Of a stretch of 64,000 bases of DNA, positions 9,102-20,104 are shown piece after piece. Positions within the stretch are counted from its first letter, which is position 1. Every line of letters starts with the position of its first letter. The DNA comes from Phycisphaerales bacterium. Its GTDB lineage: Bacteria; Planctomycetota; Phycisphaerae; Phycisphaerales; UBA1924. A program made the translations under genes and the position numbers. Location of the stretch: assembly GCA_029260455.1 (NCBI GenBank), contig JAJDDF010000008.1, positions 62,001 to 126,000 on the forward strand. The letters run 5' to 3'. The notes under the pieces are model-generated. The model had not been told where the DNA came from. It did not search any database and was given only the letters and a program-made list of their open reading frames with translations.

Positions 9102-10034
9102 TTAAGTATCGATTTGAAGATTTGTATCACGCGCAAGATTCCACCCGGAAGGGTCGGCGGCATCGAGGGAATCGAGAGTCAGATCAGCAATCACAATATC
9201 GGCGTGCTCGCTGATGTTTTCGCATCGTCCGTTCGGGCCGACAAAATGTGATTCGCCAAAATAATCCTGTCTCCAAGGGCGCTCTGATCCCAGTCGATTT
9301 GATCCGCCGATGAAGACGTTGTGCCGAGCAGCGTCGCATTCGAATTCGATATCCCACATACGCCGTGACTTCTCGCCGAATGTGACGGCTGGTGAATAGA
9401 TCAACTGCGCGCCAGCCCGCACAAGCCCTTCGCACATGTGCGCAAAATGTCGGTCATAACAAATGCTGACGCCTATGCGTCCAACAGCAGTTGTGAAGAC
9501 AGGCAGCAATGGATTGTCACCACGAATGTTTGCAGATCGTTTGTTGTATGGATCGGATGCGGGTCCGTAATAAAACGATTCATCGAATGTGCCCTGCTCG
9601 TTGGAGCCGCATGGAATGTGGGCCTTGCGAAATGTGCCGAGGAGTGTGCCATCACGATCGATAACTGCGGCAGTGTTGAATCGGTTGCCGGTGTGAGCGC
9701 ACAATTCATAGATGGGCGCAACGATCACGATGTTGTGCTTCTGCGCTTCTGATTTCATTCGCGTGACGGTCGGGCCGATTGTCGCATCTTCTGCAAGATT
9801 GCGCCACATGGGATCGCGCGTGAGCGCAAAATACGGCGCCGCGAAGAGTTCACCAAGTCCGATGATCCCGGCACCACTCCCTGCAGCGTGCGAGATCAGT
9901 TCAGCGTGGTGATCGAGGTTCGCCTTGCGAATGTCGTCCAGTTTGTCCGCAAGGCTTGACAGTTCCTCAATATGCGCTGGCATATCGGTGTAGGCATTCA
10001 CCGTCTGCGTCATTGCGGCGCGAAGCGTGCTCAT
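9102..10034 (-). CDS. Nitrilase-family carbon-nitrogen hydrolase
   Basis: This is a cytoplasmic amidase of the nitrilase superfamily, which hydrolyses non-peptide C-N bonds. The three catalytic residues are visible: Glu in GLGELFAAPYF, Lys in TFRKAHIP and Cys in GVSICYDRHF. The overall pattern is close to N-carbamoylputrescine amidase and beta-ureidopropionase enzymes. I take the ATG at 10034 (MSTLRAAMTQ), because it overlaps the stop of the upstream M20 hydrolase in an ATGA arrangement; an upstream in-frame start would invade that gene. The position in a purine-type cluster suggests a carbamoyl or ureido intermediate as substrate. The substrate itself is inferred from context. Confidence 0.85.
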   Translation of the reverse strand: MSTLRAAMTQTVNAYTDMPAHIEELSSLADKLDDIRKANLDHHAELISHAAGSGAGIIGLGELFAAPYFALTRDPMWRNLAEDATIGPTVTRMKSEAQKHNIVIVAPIYELCAHTGNRFNTAAVIDRDGTLLGTFRKAHIPCGSNEQGTFDESFYYGPASDPYNKRSANIRGDNPLLPVFTTAVGRIGVSICYDRHFAHMCEGLVRAGAQLIYSPAVTFGEKSRRMWDIEFECDAARHNVFIGGSNRLGSERPWRQDYFGESHFVGPNGRCENISEHADIVIADLTLDSLDAADPSGWNLARDTNLQIDT

Positions 10035-11308
10035 TCGCCTTCGTCTGCTAAACGTGTGATCACGGACAGGAGCGTGTTGATGCCATCGGCGCACTGCCTT
10101 GGTGTCGAAAGTTCGCGCGGGTTGTGGCTTATCCCGTCATTGAGTCCGGGCACGAAAATCATGGCGGTCTTGCATACCGCTGACCATTCCTGGGCATCGT
10201 GGCCAGCGCCGGCAAGAATACGACGATGAGACAATTCATGCGTTTTTGCAGCGGTTTCAATGGCGATCTGGACCGATTCGTCAAAAATAATCGCGGGTGT
10301 ACGCGCGGTTTGGCGGGATTCAATCTGCACACCAAGTTCCTTTGTGATGTGCTGAAGATAATCGTCAAGGTCCTGTTCGGCGTTGTGCATCGCATTGTCA
10401 TCAGGATTGCGCAGGTCCACCGTCGCAGTGATACGCCCTGGGATCACGTTGATCATGCACGGCTCGGGATGAATCACGCCCATCGTGGCGCGCATCTCAG
10501 AACCATACTTACTACCGGTGCACATTTCATGAAGGCGGCAGTTGATGCGCGCCGCAGCCAGTCCTGCATCTTTGCGGAAGCCCATCGGTGTTGCGCCCGC
10601 GTGTGCGCTCGTGCCGGTGATGATCAGTTTGTGCCATGAAATACCCTGCACACCCGTAACCACGCCAATATCTATGCCTTCGTGAATCAGCGCAGGGCCC
10701 TGTTCAACATGGCACTCGACAAATGCATGGGGCGTGCGCTTACCAACTGGTTCCGCGCCAAGAAAGCCGATCGCTTCGAGTTCCTGCTTCACCGTTTTGC
10801 CATCGGCGTCCGTTAGTCCATATGCATCGTCAAGAGCGATGCGGCCGGTGGCAACAGCGCTGCCAAGCATGTCTGTTCCGAATCGGCACCCCTCTTCATC
10901 GGTGAATGCTGCAATGGTGATCGGCCTGCGGGTTGTGATATCAAGATCATTGAGTGTGCGCACAACCTCCAGTGCGCCGAGCACACCAAGGGCGCCGTCG
11001 AAACGCCCACCCGTTGGTACAGAATCTATGTGCGAACCGGACATCACCGGTGCAAGCTTTGAATCAAGCCCCGTACGATTAGCGTAGATGTTGCCGATCG
11101 CATCCACACTCACGGTCAACCCGGCATTCTCGAACCAGCGTTTCACAAGGCGGCGCCCCTCGGCATCCTCTGGCGAAAGAGCAAGCCTGTGCACGCCCAT
11201 CACATTCGCTTCGGCGTCGTGGTAGGCACCGATTGCGCCCAATTCATCAATTGAATGCATGAGCCGGTCGGTGTTGATCTTCAGTTGAGTGCGCTCGCCA
11301 ATCGTCAC
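10031..11308 (-). CDS. M20 Zn-dependent hydrolase, hydantoinase/carbamoylase type
   Basis: This is a binuclear metal hydrolase of the M20 family, in the allantoate amidohydrolase / N-carbamoyl-amino-acid hydrolase branch. Metal and substrate motifs are present in order: GSHIDSVPTGGRFDGALGV, FTDEEGCRFG, ECHVEQGPAL and GAGHDAQEWS. Its length of about 425 residues is normal. I chose GTG at 11308, which overlaps the SsnA stop (GTGA) and has GGGAG upstream; a GTG at 11320 is also open. It overlaps the downstream amidase by 4 bases, so ssnA, this gene and the amidase are translationally coupled. It likely removes a carbamoyl or amino group from a ring-opened ureide. The exact substrate is not determined by the sequence. 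Confidence 0.88.
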   Translation of the reverse strand: MTIGERTQLKINTDRLMHSIDELGAIGAYHDAEANVMGVHRLALSPEDAEGRRLVKRWFENAGLTVSVDAIGNIYANRTGLDSKLAPVMSGSHIDSVPTGGRFDGALGVLGALEVVRTLNDLDITTRRPITIAAFTDEEGCRFGTDMLGSAVATGRIALDDAYGLTDADGKTVKQELEAIGFLGAEPVGKRTPHAFVECHVEQGPALIHEGIDIGVVTGVQGISWHKLIITGTSAHAGATPMGFRKDAGLAAARINCRLHEMCTGSKYGSEMRATMGVIHPEPCMINVIPGRITATVDLRNPDDNAMHNAEQDLDDYLQHITKELGVQIESRQTARTPAIIFDESVQIAIETAAKTHELSHRRILAGAGHDAQEWSAVCKTAMIFVPGLNDGISHNPRELSTPRQCADGINTLLSVITRLADEGE

Positions 11309-12564
11309 AGTTTCTCCCACAAACGCTCGGCCTGTTCACGGCACCCAGCGAGCAAGTGGTCCTCATCGACCAATGTGCATCGCCCACGGTCAACAACGAG
11401 CCTGCCACGCGCAATGACGGATTCGACATGCGCTCTACTCAAGCCATACATCATGTGCGCTGGCCAGTTATCAGCTGTGATCGCAGTCGGCGGATTGTAA
11501 TCCAAAATGACAAGATTGTTTCCTGAATCCCCTTCAAACTGATTCGATTCCAGGTAGTTGTGCACGCGGCGGAGTCGGTCATGCGCCTGACGTGGTGACA
11601 TTCCCCCCTCTTCGCGCTGCGCCATCAAATAGCTTGCCCGGGCAGCACCAAGCGCATCAGAATGCATGCCGTCTGTTCCGATCATGACCTTGTCTGCAAA
11701 TGCACGCGCATCGAGCGCACCAACGGCGTTGTTCTGGTTGGATTCGCTTTGCTGCGCCACCCAGACATTGGAGTCGGCGATGAGCGAGCGCTCATGGTCA
11801 TCCAGATGAATGCAGTGCGCGAGAATTGTCTTGGGCGAACGCAGCGCACCCGTAGTATGCAAACGTTCGACGACCCGACACTTGTGTTGATCGATGCATT
11901 GCTTCTGATCTGCGCCATCCTCGGCGACATGGATATGCACGCCAGTATTGCGTGCTTCTGCACATTCTAGGGCACGGCCAAGCGATGAGTCCGACACGGT
12001 AAATGAGGCGTGCAAGCCGACCAACCCCTGATGATCTGCAAGGTATGCATCGGTTTCTGCAAGACCAGCTTCAAAGCGTTCAGTCCCATCCCGATCACTC
12101 AATTCATAGCACAGCAGGTGGCCGACACCAGCTTCATCAAGTGCATCTGCAATCGCGTGAAGTGAACCCGTAGCACAATTCGGCGAAGCATGATGATCGA
12201 TAATAAAGGTCACACCGCTCTTAAGCGCATCGATTGCAACAGCATGCGCACACGCGCGCACCATATCGAGATCAAGTGATTTGTCTAACCACCACCAGAT
12301 GAGTTCGAGAATCTCAACAAAGTTCGTGGGTATTCTCGGCGGCGCAGGCATGCCGCGGGCAAGCGCAGAATAAATGTGATGGTGCGCATTGGCGAATGCG
12401 GGTGTGACGATTTTGCCTGCGCAATCGATCACAGTTGCACTCTCTGTCACATGATCGACAAACTCAATGCCTCCTTTTGGGTCATCACTGACATTAATTG
12501 CGCCGGTGCGCATGGAAAGTGCGTCACGGTCAATATACGTTGCGTTTGTGAGGGTAATAGGCAT
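11305..12564 (-). CDS. ssnA: SsnA-type amidohydrolase
   Basis: This is an amidohydrolase-superfamily enzyme related to SsnA, a putative aminohydrolase encoded beside ygfK and xdhD in E. coli and in purine clusters of anaerobes. Metal-binding histidines are seen in ANAHHHIYSALARGMPAPP, IDHHASPN, HIHVAEDG and LAHCIHLDDHE, followed by the Asp in IGTDGMHSDAL. The protein has 419 residues, normal for the family. The gene starts immediately after the XdhD stop (no spacer) and its TGA overlaps the next GTG start. In related clusters the step is thought to be a purine-derived deamination or ring hydrolysis. That role is by analogy. Confidence 0.88.
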   Translation of the reverse strand: MPITLTNATYIDRDALSMRTGAINVSDDPKGGIEFVDHVTESATVIDCAGKIVTPAFANAHHHIYSALARGMPAPPRIPTNFVEILELIWWWLDKSLDLDMVRACAHAVAIDALKSGVTFIIDHHASPNCATGSLHAIADALDEAGVGHLLCYELSDRDGTERFEAGLAETDAYLADHQGLVGLHASFTVSDSSLGRALECAEARNTGVHIHVAEDGADQKQCIDQHKCRVVERLHTTGALRSPKTILAHCIHLDDHERSLIADSNVWVAQQSESNQNNAVGALDARAFADKVMIGTDGMHSDALGAARASYLMAQREEGGMSPRQAHDRLRRVHNYLESNQFEGDSGNNLVILDYNPPTAITADNWPAHMMYGLSRAHVESVIARGRLVVDRGRCTLVDEDHLLAGCREQAERLWEKL

Positions 12565-15156
12565 TTATGAATAATCAATCGAAGCTTGGGCCACAGTATC
12601 TGTCATAGGCAACGAGCGCCGACGCACGCCGTCAAAGGCCGCCAGCGCATTTGCAACAGCGCCTGCGGTGGGCACAAGACCAATCTCGCCAACACCCTTG
12701 GCACCATATGGCCCGAATTCGTCAGGCTCTTCCACGCCGCGAACGATAATGGTTGGCATCTGTCTTGCCCGAAGCACGCCGCATTTTCGCAAGCGTGTCG
12801 ATTTCAGTCGGCTCTTCTCCTGCGGCAGGTCTTCGGTGAGCGCATACCCAAGGCCCATGTGAATCGAGCCCTCAATCTGACCTTCGAACAAAGTTGGATT
12901 CATAACCCTGCCAGCATCGTGCGCCGCGATGACGCGGTCGATCCGGCCATCATCATTCATGATGACAACCTGCGTCGCGTAGCTGTAGGAATAATGCGTA
13001 CAAGTCGGCTTGCCGTTTTCCTTGCCCGGCTTGTTCGTCCAGTCGCACACCCATTCGCCAAAGAACTCCTTGCCCACAACATCTGCAAGCCCCCCACCAT
13101 TCATCGCGGCCTTGAGCGGTTTGCATGCTTCCATAACAGCGTTCCCGACAAGACTTGTCGCACGCGACGCCGTGGTCATACCGCAAGGTGTTTCATAACT
13201 GGTGTCTACATGCACAGTGCAAATGTCAGGTGGCAAACCGGTTTCCTGACAAAATGTCTGTACCGCCATGGTGTGTACGCCCTGCCCCATTTCAGTCCAG
13301 CCGTGGTGAATCTCAACATGCTCGGGCGACTTGACCATGATGCGCGCAGTGCCGGAGTCTGGCATGCCATTGCCGATGCCCGTATTTTTGAGTCCGCAAG
13401 CGATGCCTGCATGTTTTGAATTTTGGAATTCGTCCTTAACAGCTTCGAGTGTGGCGCGAATGCCAACGCCTGATGCAAGCACCTGTCCTGTGGCTGTAGA
13501 TGCGCCCTCGGTCAGTGCATTGTCAAATCGGAATTGCCAACGGTCAAAGCCGCCGAGCTCACACAATTCATCGATGGCGCACTCAAGAGCGAATGTCGCC
13601 TGATTTGCACCGAACCCGCGCATTGCACCGCAGGGAAGATTGTTTGTATAGACCGCTGTCGAAATGACATCCACATTGGGAACGTTGTACGCGCCGGTGG
13701 AATGTCCTGTCGCGCGCTCGAGCACCTTCGCACCAACGGAGGCATAGGCACCAGAATCCCCCGTGATGCGCGCCCGCACAGCGAGTAGTTTCCCATCAGC
13801 ATCGCAACCGATCTTGTACGCCATGTGCAGCGGGTGGCGCTTCGGATGAACACGGATGGATTCTTCTCTTGTCAATTCAATCTTGACTGGGCGCTGCAGG
13901 AGAAACGCCATCAGGGCTGCATGGCCCTGAACGCAGAGGTCCTCTTTGCCGCCGAACCCGCCGCCGTTTGGAACAAGTTCGACATCGACCTGTTTTTCTT
14001 CAAGTGCAAGTAGCAAGGCAACCTGTCGGCGGTCTTCATACACACCCTGGCTTTGTGACCAGAGCTTGACGCCCTCACCATCGGGCTCGGCAATGCATGC
14101 TTCGGGTTCCATAAAGGCGTGTTCGATCCGCTGGGTGGTGTATTGCCTTTCGACGATGTGCGCACAGTCAATGAATACTTTGTCAGCATTGCCCTTGTGC
14201 GCTTGCGAAACCGACAGCACATTCCCCGAGTCATGAATCTGTGGCGCATCAGCTTTGAGCGCCTCGAACATATCTGAAACGGGTTCAAGTTCTTCATAGT
14301 CAATCTCGATCGCATCACACGCTTCGCGCGCCGCCTGTTTCGTCGCAGCTGCGACACAGGCAATGCAATCGCCGATGTACCGGGTCGTCTCCCCTTGTGC
14401 GACGAGCAGCGGCCAGTCGGGAACAATCAAGCCAACAGAGCGCTGCCCGGGAACATCTTTTGCAAGGAACACACGCTCAACGCCCGGCACTGCCTGCGCC
14501 TTGGTGATATCAATTTTCTTCACGATCGCACGGGGGTGATCGCTCAGACGCACCGCTCCAAAGAGCTGATCATTCATGGACATATCCGCAACAAACGGGC
14601 GCTTGCCAAGGATGACCTCGCGCACGTCATGCTTGACAAGCCGCGTGCCAACTGCGCCACTCTGCGGCTCACTTACGATGGGTTTTCCACTGCGAATCGA
14701 TTCGCCTGCGCATTGAATGGATTCAACAATTTTTGTGTACCCGGTGCATCGACACAGATGTTGCTTGAGCGCGGTGCGGATTTCGATGTCACTTGGGTCC
14801 GGATTAGCGTCAAGCAAATTGGCAGTCCGCGTAACAATCCCCGGAATGCAGAACCCGCATTGGGCCCCGCCGCACACTGCGAACGCATCTGCAATGGTGC
14901 TCATGACCTTTGGATCAGCGCCTTCGATAGTGCGCACCGTACTTCCCGCGACCTTCTTCATCTGAATAACGCAGGAGAGAACAACTTTTCCATCCTGCTC
15001 TACAGCGCAACATCCACAGGCGGCCTGTGGCGCACACCCATCCTTGACCGAGACAATCCCGGCCTCTTCACGAAGAAAGGTCATAAGTGATGTGCTTGGA
15101 TCACCCTTGAACGTGGTATCGGTGCCGTTGAGATTGAAGTTGATCGGTTCGGTCAC
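12565..15156 (-). CDS. xdhD: Fused 2Fe-2S / molybdopterin hydroxylase, XdhD-like
   Basis: This is a xanthine-dehydrogenase-family hydroxylase in one chain. Residues about 1-160 carry two 2Fe-2S clusters (DGCAPQAACGCC and CGGAQCGFCIPG with CRCTGYTK). From about 180 onward there is the molybdopterin-binding subunit with NGGGFGGKED, GAMRGFGANQ, and the active-site region GAKGVGEIGLVPTAGAVANA containing the catalytic Glu. XdhD of E. coli has a different domain range, but the fused small and large subunits without a FAD subunit match the YgfK-associated group. No FAD-domain gene is seen nearby, so YgfK may be the electron acceptor. The start is GTG at 15156. The substrate is presumably a purine or related heterocycle; this is inference. 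Confidence 0.85.
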   Translation of the reverse strand: MTEPINFNLNGTDTTFKGDPSTSLMTFLREEAGIVSVKDGCAPQAACGCCAVEQDGKVVLSCVIQMKKVAGSTVRTIEGADPKVMSTIADAFAVCGGAQCGFCIPGIVTRTANLLDANPDPSDIEIRTALKQHLCRCTGYTKIVESIQCAGESIRSGKPIVSEPQSGAVGTRLVKHDVREVILGKRPFVADMSMNDQLFGAVRLSDHPRAIVKKIDITKAQAVPGVERVFLAKDVPGQRSVGLIVPDWPLLVAQGETTRYIGDCIACVAAATKQAAREACDAIEIDYEELEPVSDMFEALKADAPQIHDSGNVLSVSQAHKGNADKVFIDCAHIVERQYTTQRIEHAFMEPEACIAEPDGEGVKLWSQSQGVYEDRRQVALLLALEEKQVDVELVPNGGGFGGKEDLCVQGHAALMAFLLQRPVKIELTREESIRVHPKRHPLHMAYKIGCDADGKLLAVRARITGDSGAYASVGAKVLERATGHSTGAYNVPNVDVISTAVYTNNLPCGAMRGFGANQATFALECAIDELCELGGFDRWQFRFDNALTEGASTATGQVLASGVGIRATLEAVKDEFQNSKHAGIACGLKNTGIGNGMPDSGTARIMVKSPEHVEIHHGWTEMGQGVHTMAVQTFCQETGLPPDICTVHVDTSYETPCGMTTASRATSLVGNAVMEACKPLKAAMNGGGLADVVGKEFFGEWVCDWTNKPGKENGKPTCTHYSYSYATQVVIMNDDGRIDRVIAAHDAGRVMNPTLFEGQIEGSIHMGLGYALTEDLPQEKSRLKSTRLRKCGVLRARQMPTIIVRGVEEPDEFGPYGAKGVGEIGLVPTAGAVANALAAFDGVRRRSLPMTDTVAQASIDYS

Positions 15157-15168
15157 AGTGTCCCCAGT

Positions 15169-16623
15169 CTAGGCGCTGGCAACGCGCGCATTAAATTCTT
15201 CTATCTTGCGATCCCATTCATCCGCCTGAGCATAGGTCTTCGACCAGAATTCAGGCGTCCACAGGCGACGAAGATCCTCGACATCGCGCTGTTGCTGTTC
15301 AACCCACGTGAAATATTTCAGGTTATGAATCGCCTTCCTGTCTGCATGCGTCAGTTCTTTGTAGTTCTCAGTTGTGACGCCTTCAAGCCAGCGGCCAACG
15401 TGCCGTGCCGCGGCAGTTGTGTCGTATTCGCCGCACATCGTGCGCTCTTCGGCGAGCCGGCTTCCATATAACTCCATCGAATCGGTCATGGGAAAGGCGA
15501 TCATATCTTTCTCATCCATCTCAAACATCTTTGCAGTCTTGATCGCCGCCATCATGTTGCAAATCGAAGAGATGCCAAGCTGCGGCAACTGGTTTATCGT
15601 TGACTGCTCCACACCCAGCGACGAAAGCACCGCGTGCCCCGCGGGCTCATTGAAACAGCGCATCAAGTCGATGCACTGCTGATCGTCGATGGCGCACACC
15701 GCATCCGTGTTGCGAACGTTATGAATCCAGGGAATGTGCTTGTCGCCGATGCCCTCGATGCGATGTTCACCAAAACCATTCGTAAGCATCGTCGGGCACT
15801 GCAACGCTTCAACTGCGACAATGCGCAACCCTGGTGACATCGTCTTGAGATAATCACCTGCCGCGATCGTGCCCGCAGAACCAGTCGCCGAGACAAACGC
15901 CGCGAGGCGATCGCCCGGCTTGGAAATCGCCTTGACGACATCTTCGAAGGCGGGACCAGTGACGTTGTAGTGCCAGATGGGGTTGCCAAACTCCTCGAAT
16001 TGGTTGAAGACAATGCACTCAGGACGAGTTCGTTTGATGTCCCAGCACGCGTCGTAAATTTCCTTGACATTTGATTCTGACCCGGGCGTAGCGATGATCT
16101 CGGCGCCAATGTCGCGCAGCCAGTCAAACCGCTCGCGGCTCATGCCTTCGGGCAAAATGGCAATCGCATCGCATCCCAGAAGCGCACAGTCGAATGCACC
16201 ACCTCGACAGAAGTTGCCCGTTGATGGCCACACAGCCTTATTCATCAATGGATCAAATTTGCCCGTGATGAGTCGCGGGATGAGACACCCAAACCCTGCG
16301 CCAACTTTGTGCGCACCTGTCGGGAACCACTTGCCAACCACCCCGATGATGCGAGCGTCTACGCCAGTGAGCGATGCGGGAAACTCGACCCAGTTGCCAT
16401 TGTTGAACCCCCCGCCGGTCTCGACGGGGTCGTTCTTCCATGTGATGCGGAACAGATTCAATGGATCAACATCCCAGAGGCCGACTTGCTTCAGCCGCTC
16501 GCGGATGCCAGTCGGGATCAGCGCAGGATCGCGCATCTGCGCAAACGTAGGAATGACAATGCCGCGCTCTTTGCAGCGGGTGACGGCATTCTCAAGCGCA
16601 GTGGCGGGTGTGGTCAGGGCCAT
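15169..16623 (-). CDS. PLP-dependent fold-type II enzyme, possible ammonia-lyase
   Basis: This is a fold-type II PLP enzyme of about 484 residues related to cysteine synthase and tryptophan synthase beta. The probable Schiff-base lysine is in WFPTGAHKVGAGFGCL, and a phosphate-binding-type glycine turn appears in VSATGSAGTIAAGDYL. It is longer than cysteine synthase and has an unusual C-terminal helical part rich in Trp and Glu. It ends 12 bases before the xdhD start. In known anaerobic uric-acid clusters a fold-type II lyase, diaminopropionate ammonia-lyase (YgeX), takes this place, so a similar job is plausible. The sequence does not look like YgeX itself. I chose ATG 16623; in-frame ATGs at 16650-16653 lie directly after a TATAAT. 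Confidence 0.75.
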   Translation of the reverse strand: MALTTPATALENAVTRCKERGIVIPTFAQMRDPALIPTGIRERLKQVGLWDVDPLNLFRITWKNDPVETGGGFNNGNWVEFPASLTGVDARIIGVVGKWFPTGAHKVGAGFGCLIPRLITGKFDPLMNKAVWPSTGNFCRGGAFDCALLGCDAIAILPEGMSRERFDWLRDIGAEIIATPGSESNVKEIYDACWDIKRTRPECIVFNQFEEFGNPIWHYNVTGPAFEDVVKAISKPGDRLAAFVSATGSAGTIAAGDYLKTMSPGLRIVAVEALQCPTMLTNGFGEHRIEGIGDKHIPWIHNVRNTDAVCAIDDQQCIDLMRCFNEPAGHAVLSSLGVEQSTINQLPQLGISSICNMMAAIKTAKMFEMDEKDMIAFPMTDSMELYGSRLAEERTMCGEYDTTAAARHVGRWLEGVTTENYKELTHADRKAIHNLKYFTWVEQQQRDVEDLRRLWTPEFWSKTYAQADEWDRKIEEFNARVASA

Positions 16624-16697
16624 ATGGAGTTCACTTTCGGTGGAATCCATCATTATAGTAGGTCTGGAGGCGAAGACCGCCATCCAATCCGGTCGGA

Positions 16698-17888
16698 TTA
16701 TGGTTCGACGTCGACCGGTTCGCCCGCGATTGCGATCGCAGAATCAACATCTTTCAGGCCGCTACCGGTGATCACAGCAAGCACGTCGGCCCCCGGGTCG
16801 ATGATGCCTTGTGAAAGTGCACGTTTGACGCCCGCGACCGCCGCCGCCGCCGCCGGTTCGGCAAAGACGCCCGCCTTTGCACCCGTGGCTTTCATGGCTT
16901 GTGCGATTTCATCATCAGTGATGCGCACGAAGGCACCATCGCAGGCGCGGACCCGGTTCACCGCCTTGCGCCAGTTCCGGGGCACGGGCACATCGATACT
17001 GTCGGCGATCGTCTCGCCCGCGCGATCCGCCGGTAAGCCGCCCGTTTCAAAAGCAACCGCAATGGGATCAACCCCCACGGCCTGCACGCCAAGCAGGCGC
17101 GGCACTCGGTCGATGAACCCCAGTTCATGCATTTCCATCAGCCCTTTGGCAATGCCCGCGATCGTACACCCATCGCCCACTGAAACGACAACCCAGTCGG
17201 GCAGGTCTGGCGTGATCTGCTCTGCGATTTCCAGGCCGCAGGTTTTCTTGCCTTCGATAAGGAATGGATTGATCGCGCAATTGCGATTGTGCCAGCCATG
17301 CACTTCGCATTCGCTGCTGCACAAGTCATACGCCTGCGCATACGTCCCACGAACACGGCGTACATCTGACCCAAAGATGAGCAACTGCGCAATCTTGGGT
17401 TTCGGTGCGCGCTGCGGCACAAAGATTGTCGCATCAATACCTGCCATTGCAGCAAATCCGGCGCAACTCGAGGCCGCATTGCCCGTCGAAGCACAGGCGA
17501 TCCGTGTATCGCCCATCTGCATCGCGCGCACAACGCCGACTGATGAAGCTCGGTCTTTGAAACTGCCCGTGGGATTGCGCCCGTCATCTTTGAGCCGCAA
17601 GCGTTTCACGCCCGCCCAAGAAGCAAGTCGTGGCGCTTCGAGAATGGGCGTCCATCCAACGGGCCAGGCCAATGTGCGTTCATCGGGTTCGACCGGAAGA
17701 AGCTCTGCATAGCGCCAGTGATTCAGAGGCCTTTTCGACAGCGCTTCTCTCGTCATCGTGTCCCGGGCGCGGTCCATATCGAAGTTGATCTCAAGAACGG
17801 CGAACGGATTCTCACACGCTGGACACGCCCCGGCAGACCGCGGAAGCGGCGCCGCTCGACCACACACAACACAAACGCAATCAGTCAT
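16698..17888 (-). CDS. Threonine-synthase-like PLP enzyme with zinc ribbon
   Basis: A short cysteine pair region at the N-terminus (CVCVVCGR and CPACENPF) makes a zinc-ribbon-like segment typical of many threonine synthases. The catalytic core follows with the PLP lysine in NPTGSFKDRASSVGVV and the SNAAS-type CASTGNAASSCAGF segment. Threonine synthase converts O-phosphohomoserine to threonine, but paralogues in the same family act as other lyases. It lies 74 bases upstream of the previous PLP gene on the same strand, so it may belong to the catabolic cluster rather than to threonine synthesis. ATG 17888 was chosen because it directly precedes the zinc ribbon; ATG 17897 and an ATG at 17939 are open too. 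Confidence 0.75.
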   Translation of the reverse strand: MTDCVCVVCGRAAPLPRSAGACPACENPFAVLEINFDMDRARDTMTREALSKRPLNHWRYAELLPVEPDERTLAWPVGWTPILEAPRLASWAGVKRLRLKDDGRNPTGSFKDRASSVGVVRAMQMGDTRIACASTGNAASSCAGFAAMAGIDATIFVPQRAPKPKIAQLLIFGSDVRRVRGTYAQAYDLCSSECEVHGWHNRNCAINPFLIEGKKTCGLEIAEQITPDLPDWVVVSVGDGCTIAGIAKGLMEMHELGFIDRVPRLLGVQAVGVDPIAVAFETGGLPADRAGETIADSIDVPVPRNWRKAVNRVRACDGAFVRITDDEIAQAMKATGAKAGVFAEPAAAAAVAGVKRALSQGIIDPGADVLAVITGSGLKDVDSAIAIAGEPVDVEP

Positions 17889-19981
<2,093 letters not shown>

Positions 19982-20070
19982 AGATGGCACACCCGTGAAC
20001 TCCACGGTGAGCGGGTTTCCTTCCCTCCTTGACAAGGTCGATTCAGTCTGTATGCTTCCATAAAAGAGTG

Positions 20071-20089
20071 ATTGAGACTCATTCTCAAT
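20071..20089 (+). promoter_or_regulatory. Fur-box-like palindrome
   Basis: ATTGAGACTCATTCTCAAT is a 19-base dyad with 7-base arms (ATTGAGA and TCTCAAT) around CTCAT. It resembles the Fur iron-box consensus pattern TGAGAATCATTCTCA. It ends 15 bases before the start of the outer-membrane-like gene, a position suited to repression. Confidence 0.55.
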
Positions 20090-20104
20090 AAAAGGAGCCC
20101 GAAC

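Noticed and set aside
12586-13419. 277-residue plus-strand frame opposite xdhD
   Set aside because: It is antisense to a clear molybdopterin hydroxylase and has no domain; codon-position bias belongs to xdhD.
16309-17712. 467-residue plus-strand open frame opposite the two PLP-enzyme genes
   Set aside because: It lies wholly opposite two well-supported genes. Its composition is low-complexity (Ser, Ala, Thr, Pro, Arg) and it has no recognisable domain or ribosome site, so it is a shadow frame of GC-rich coding DNA.
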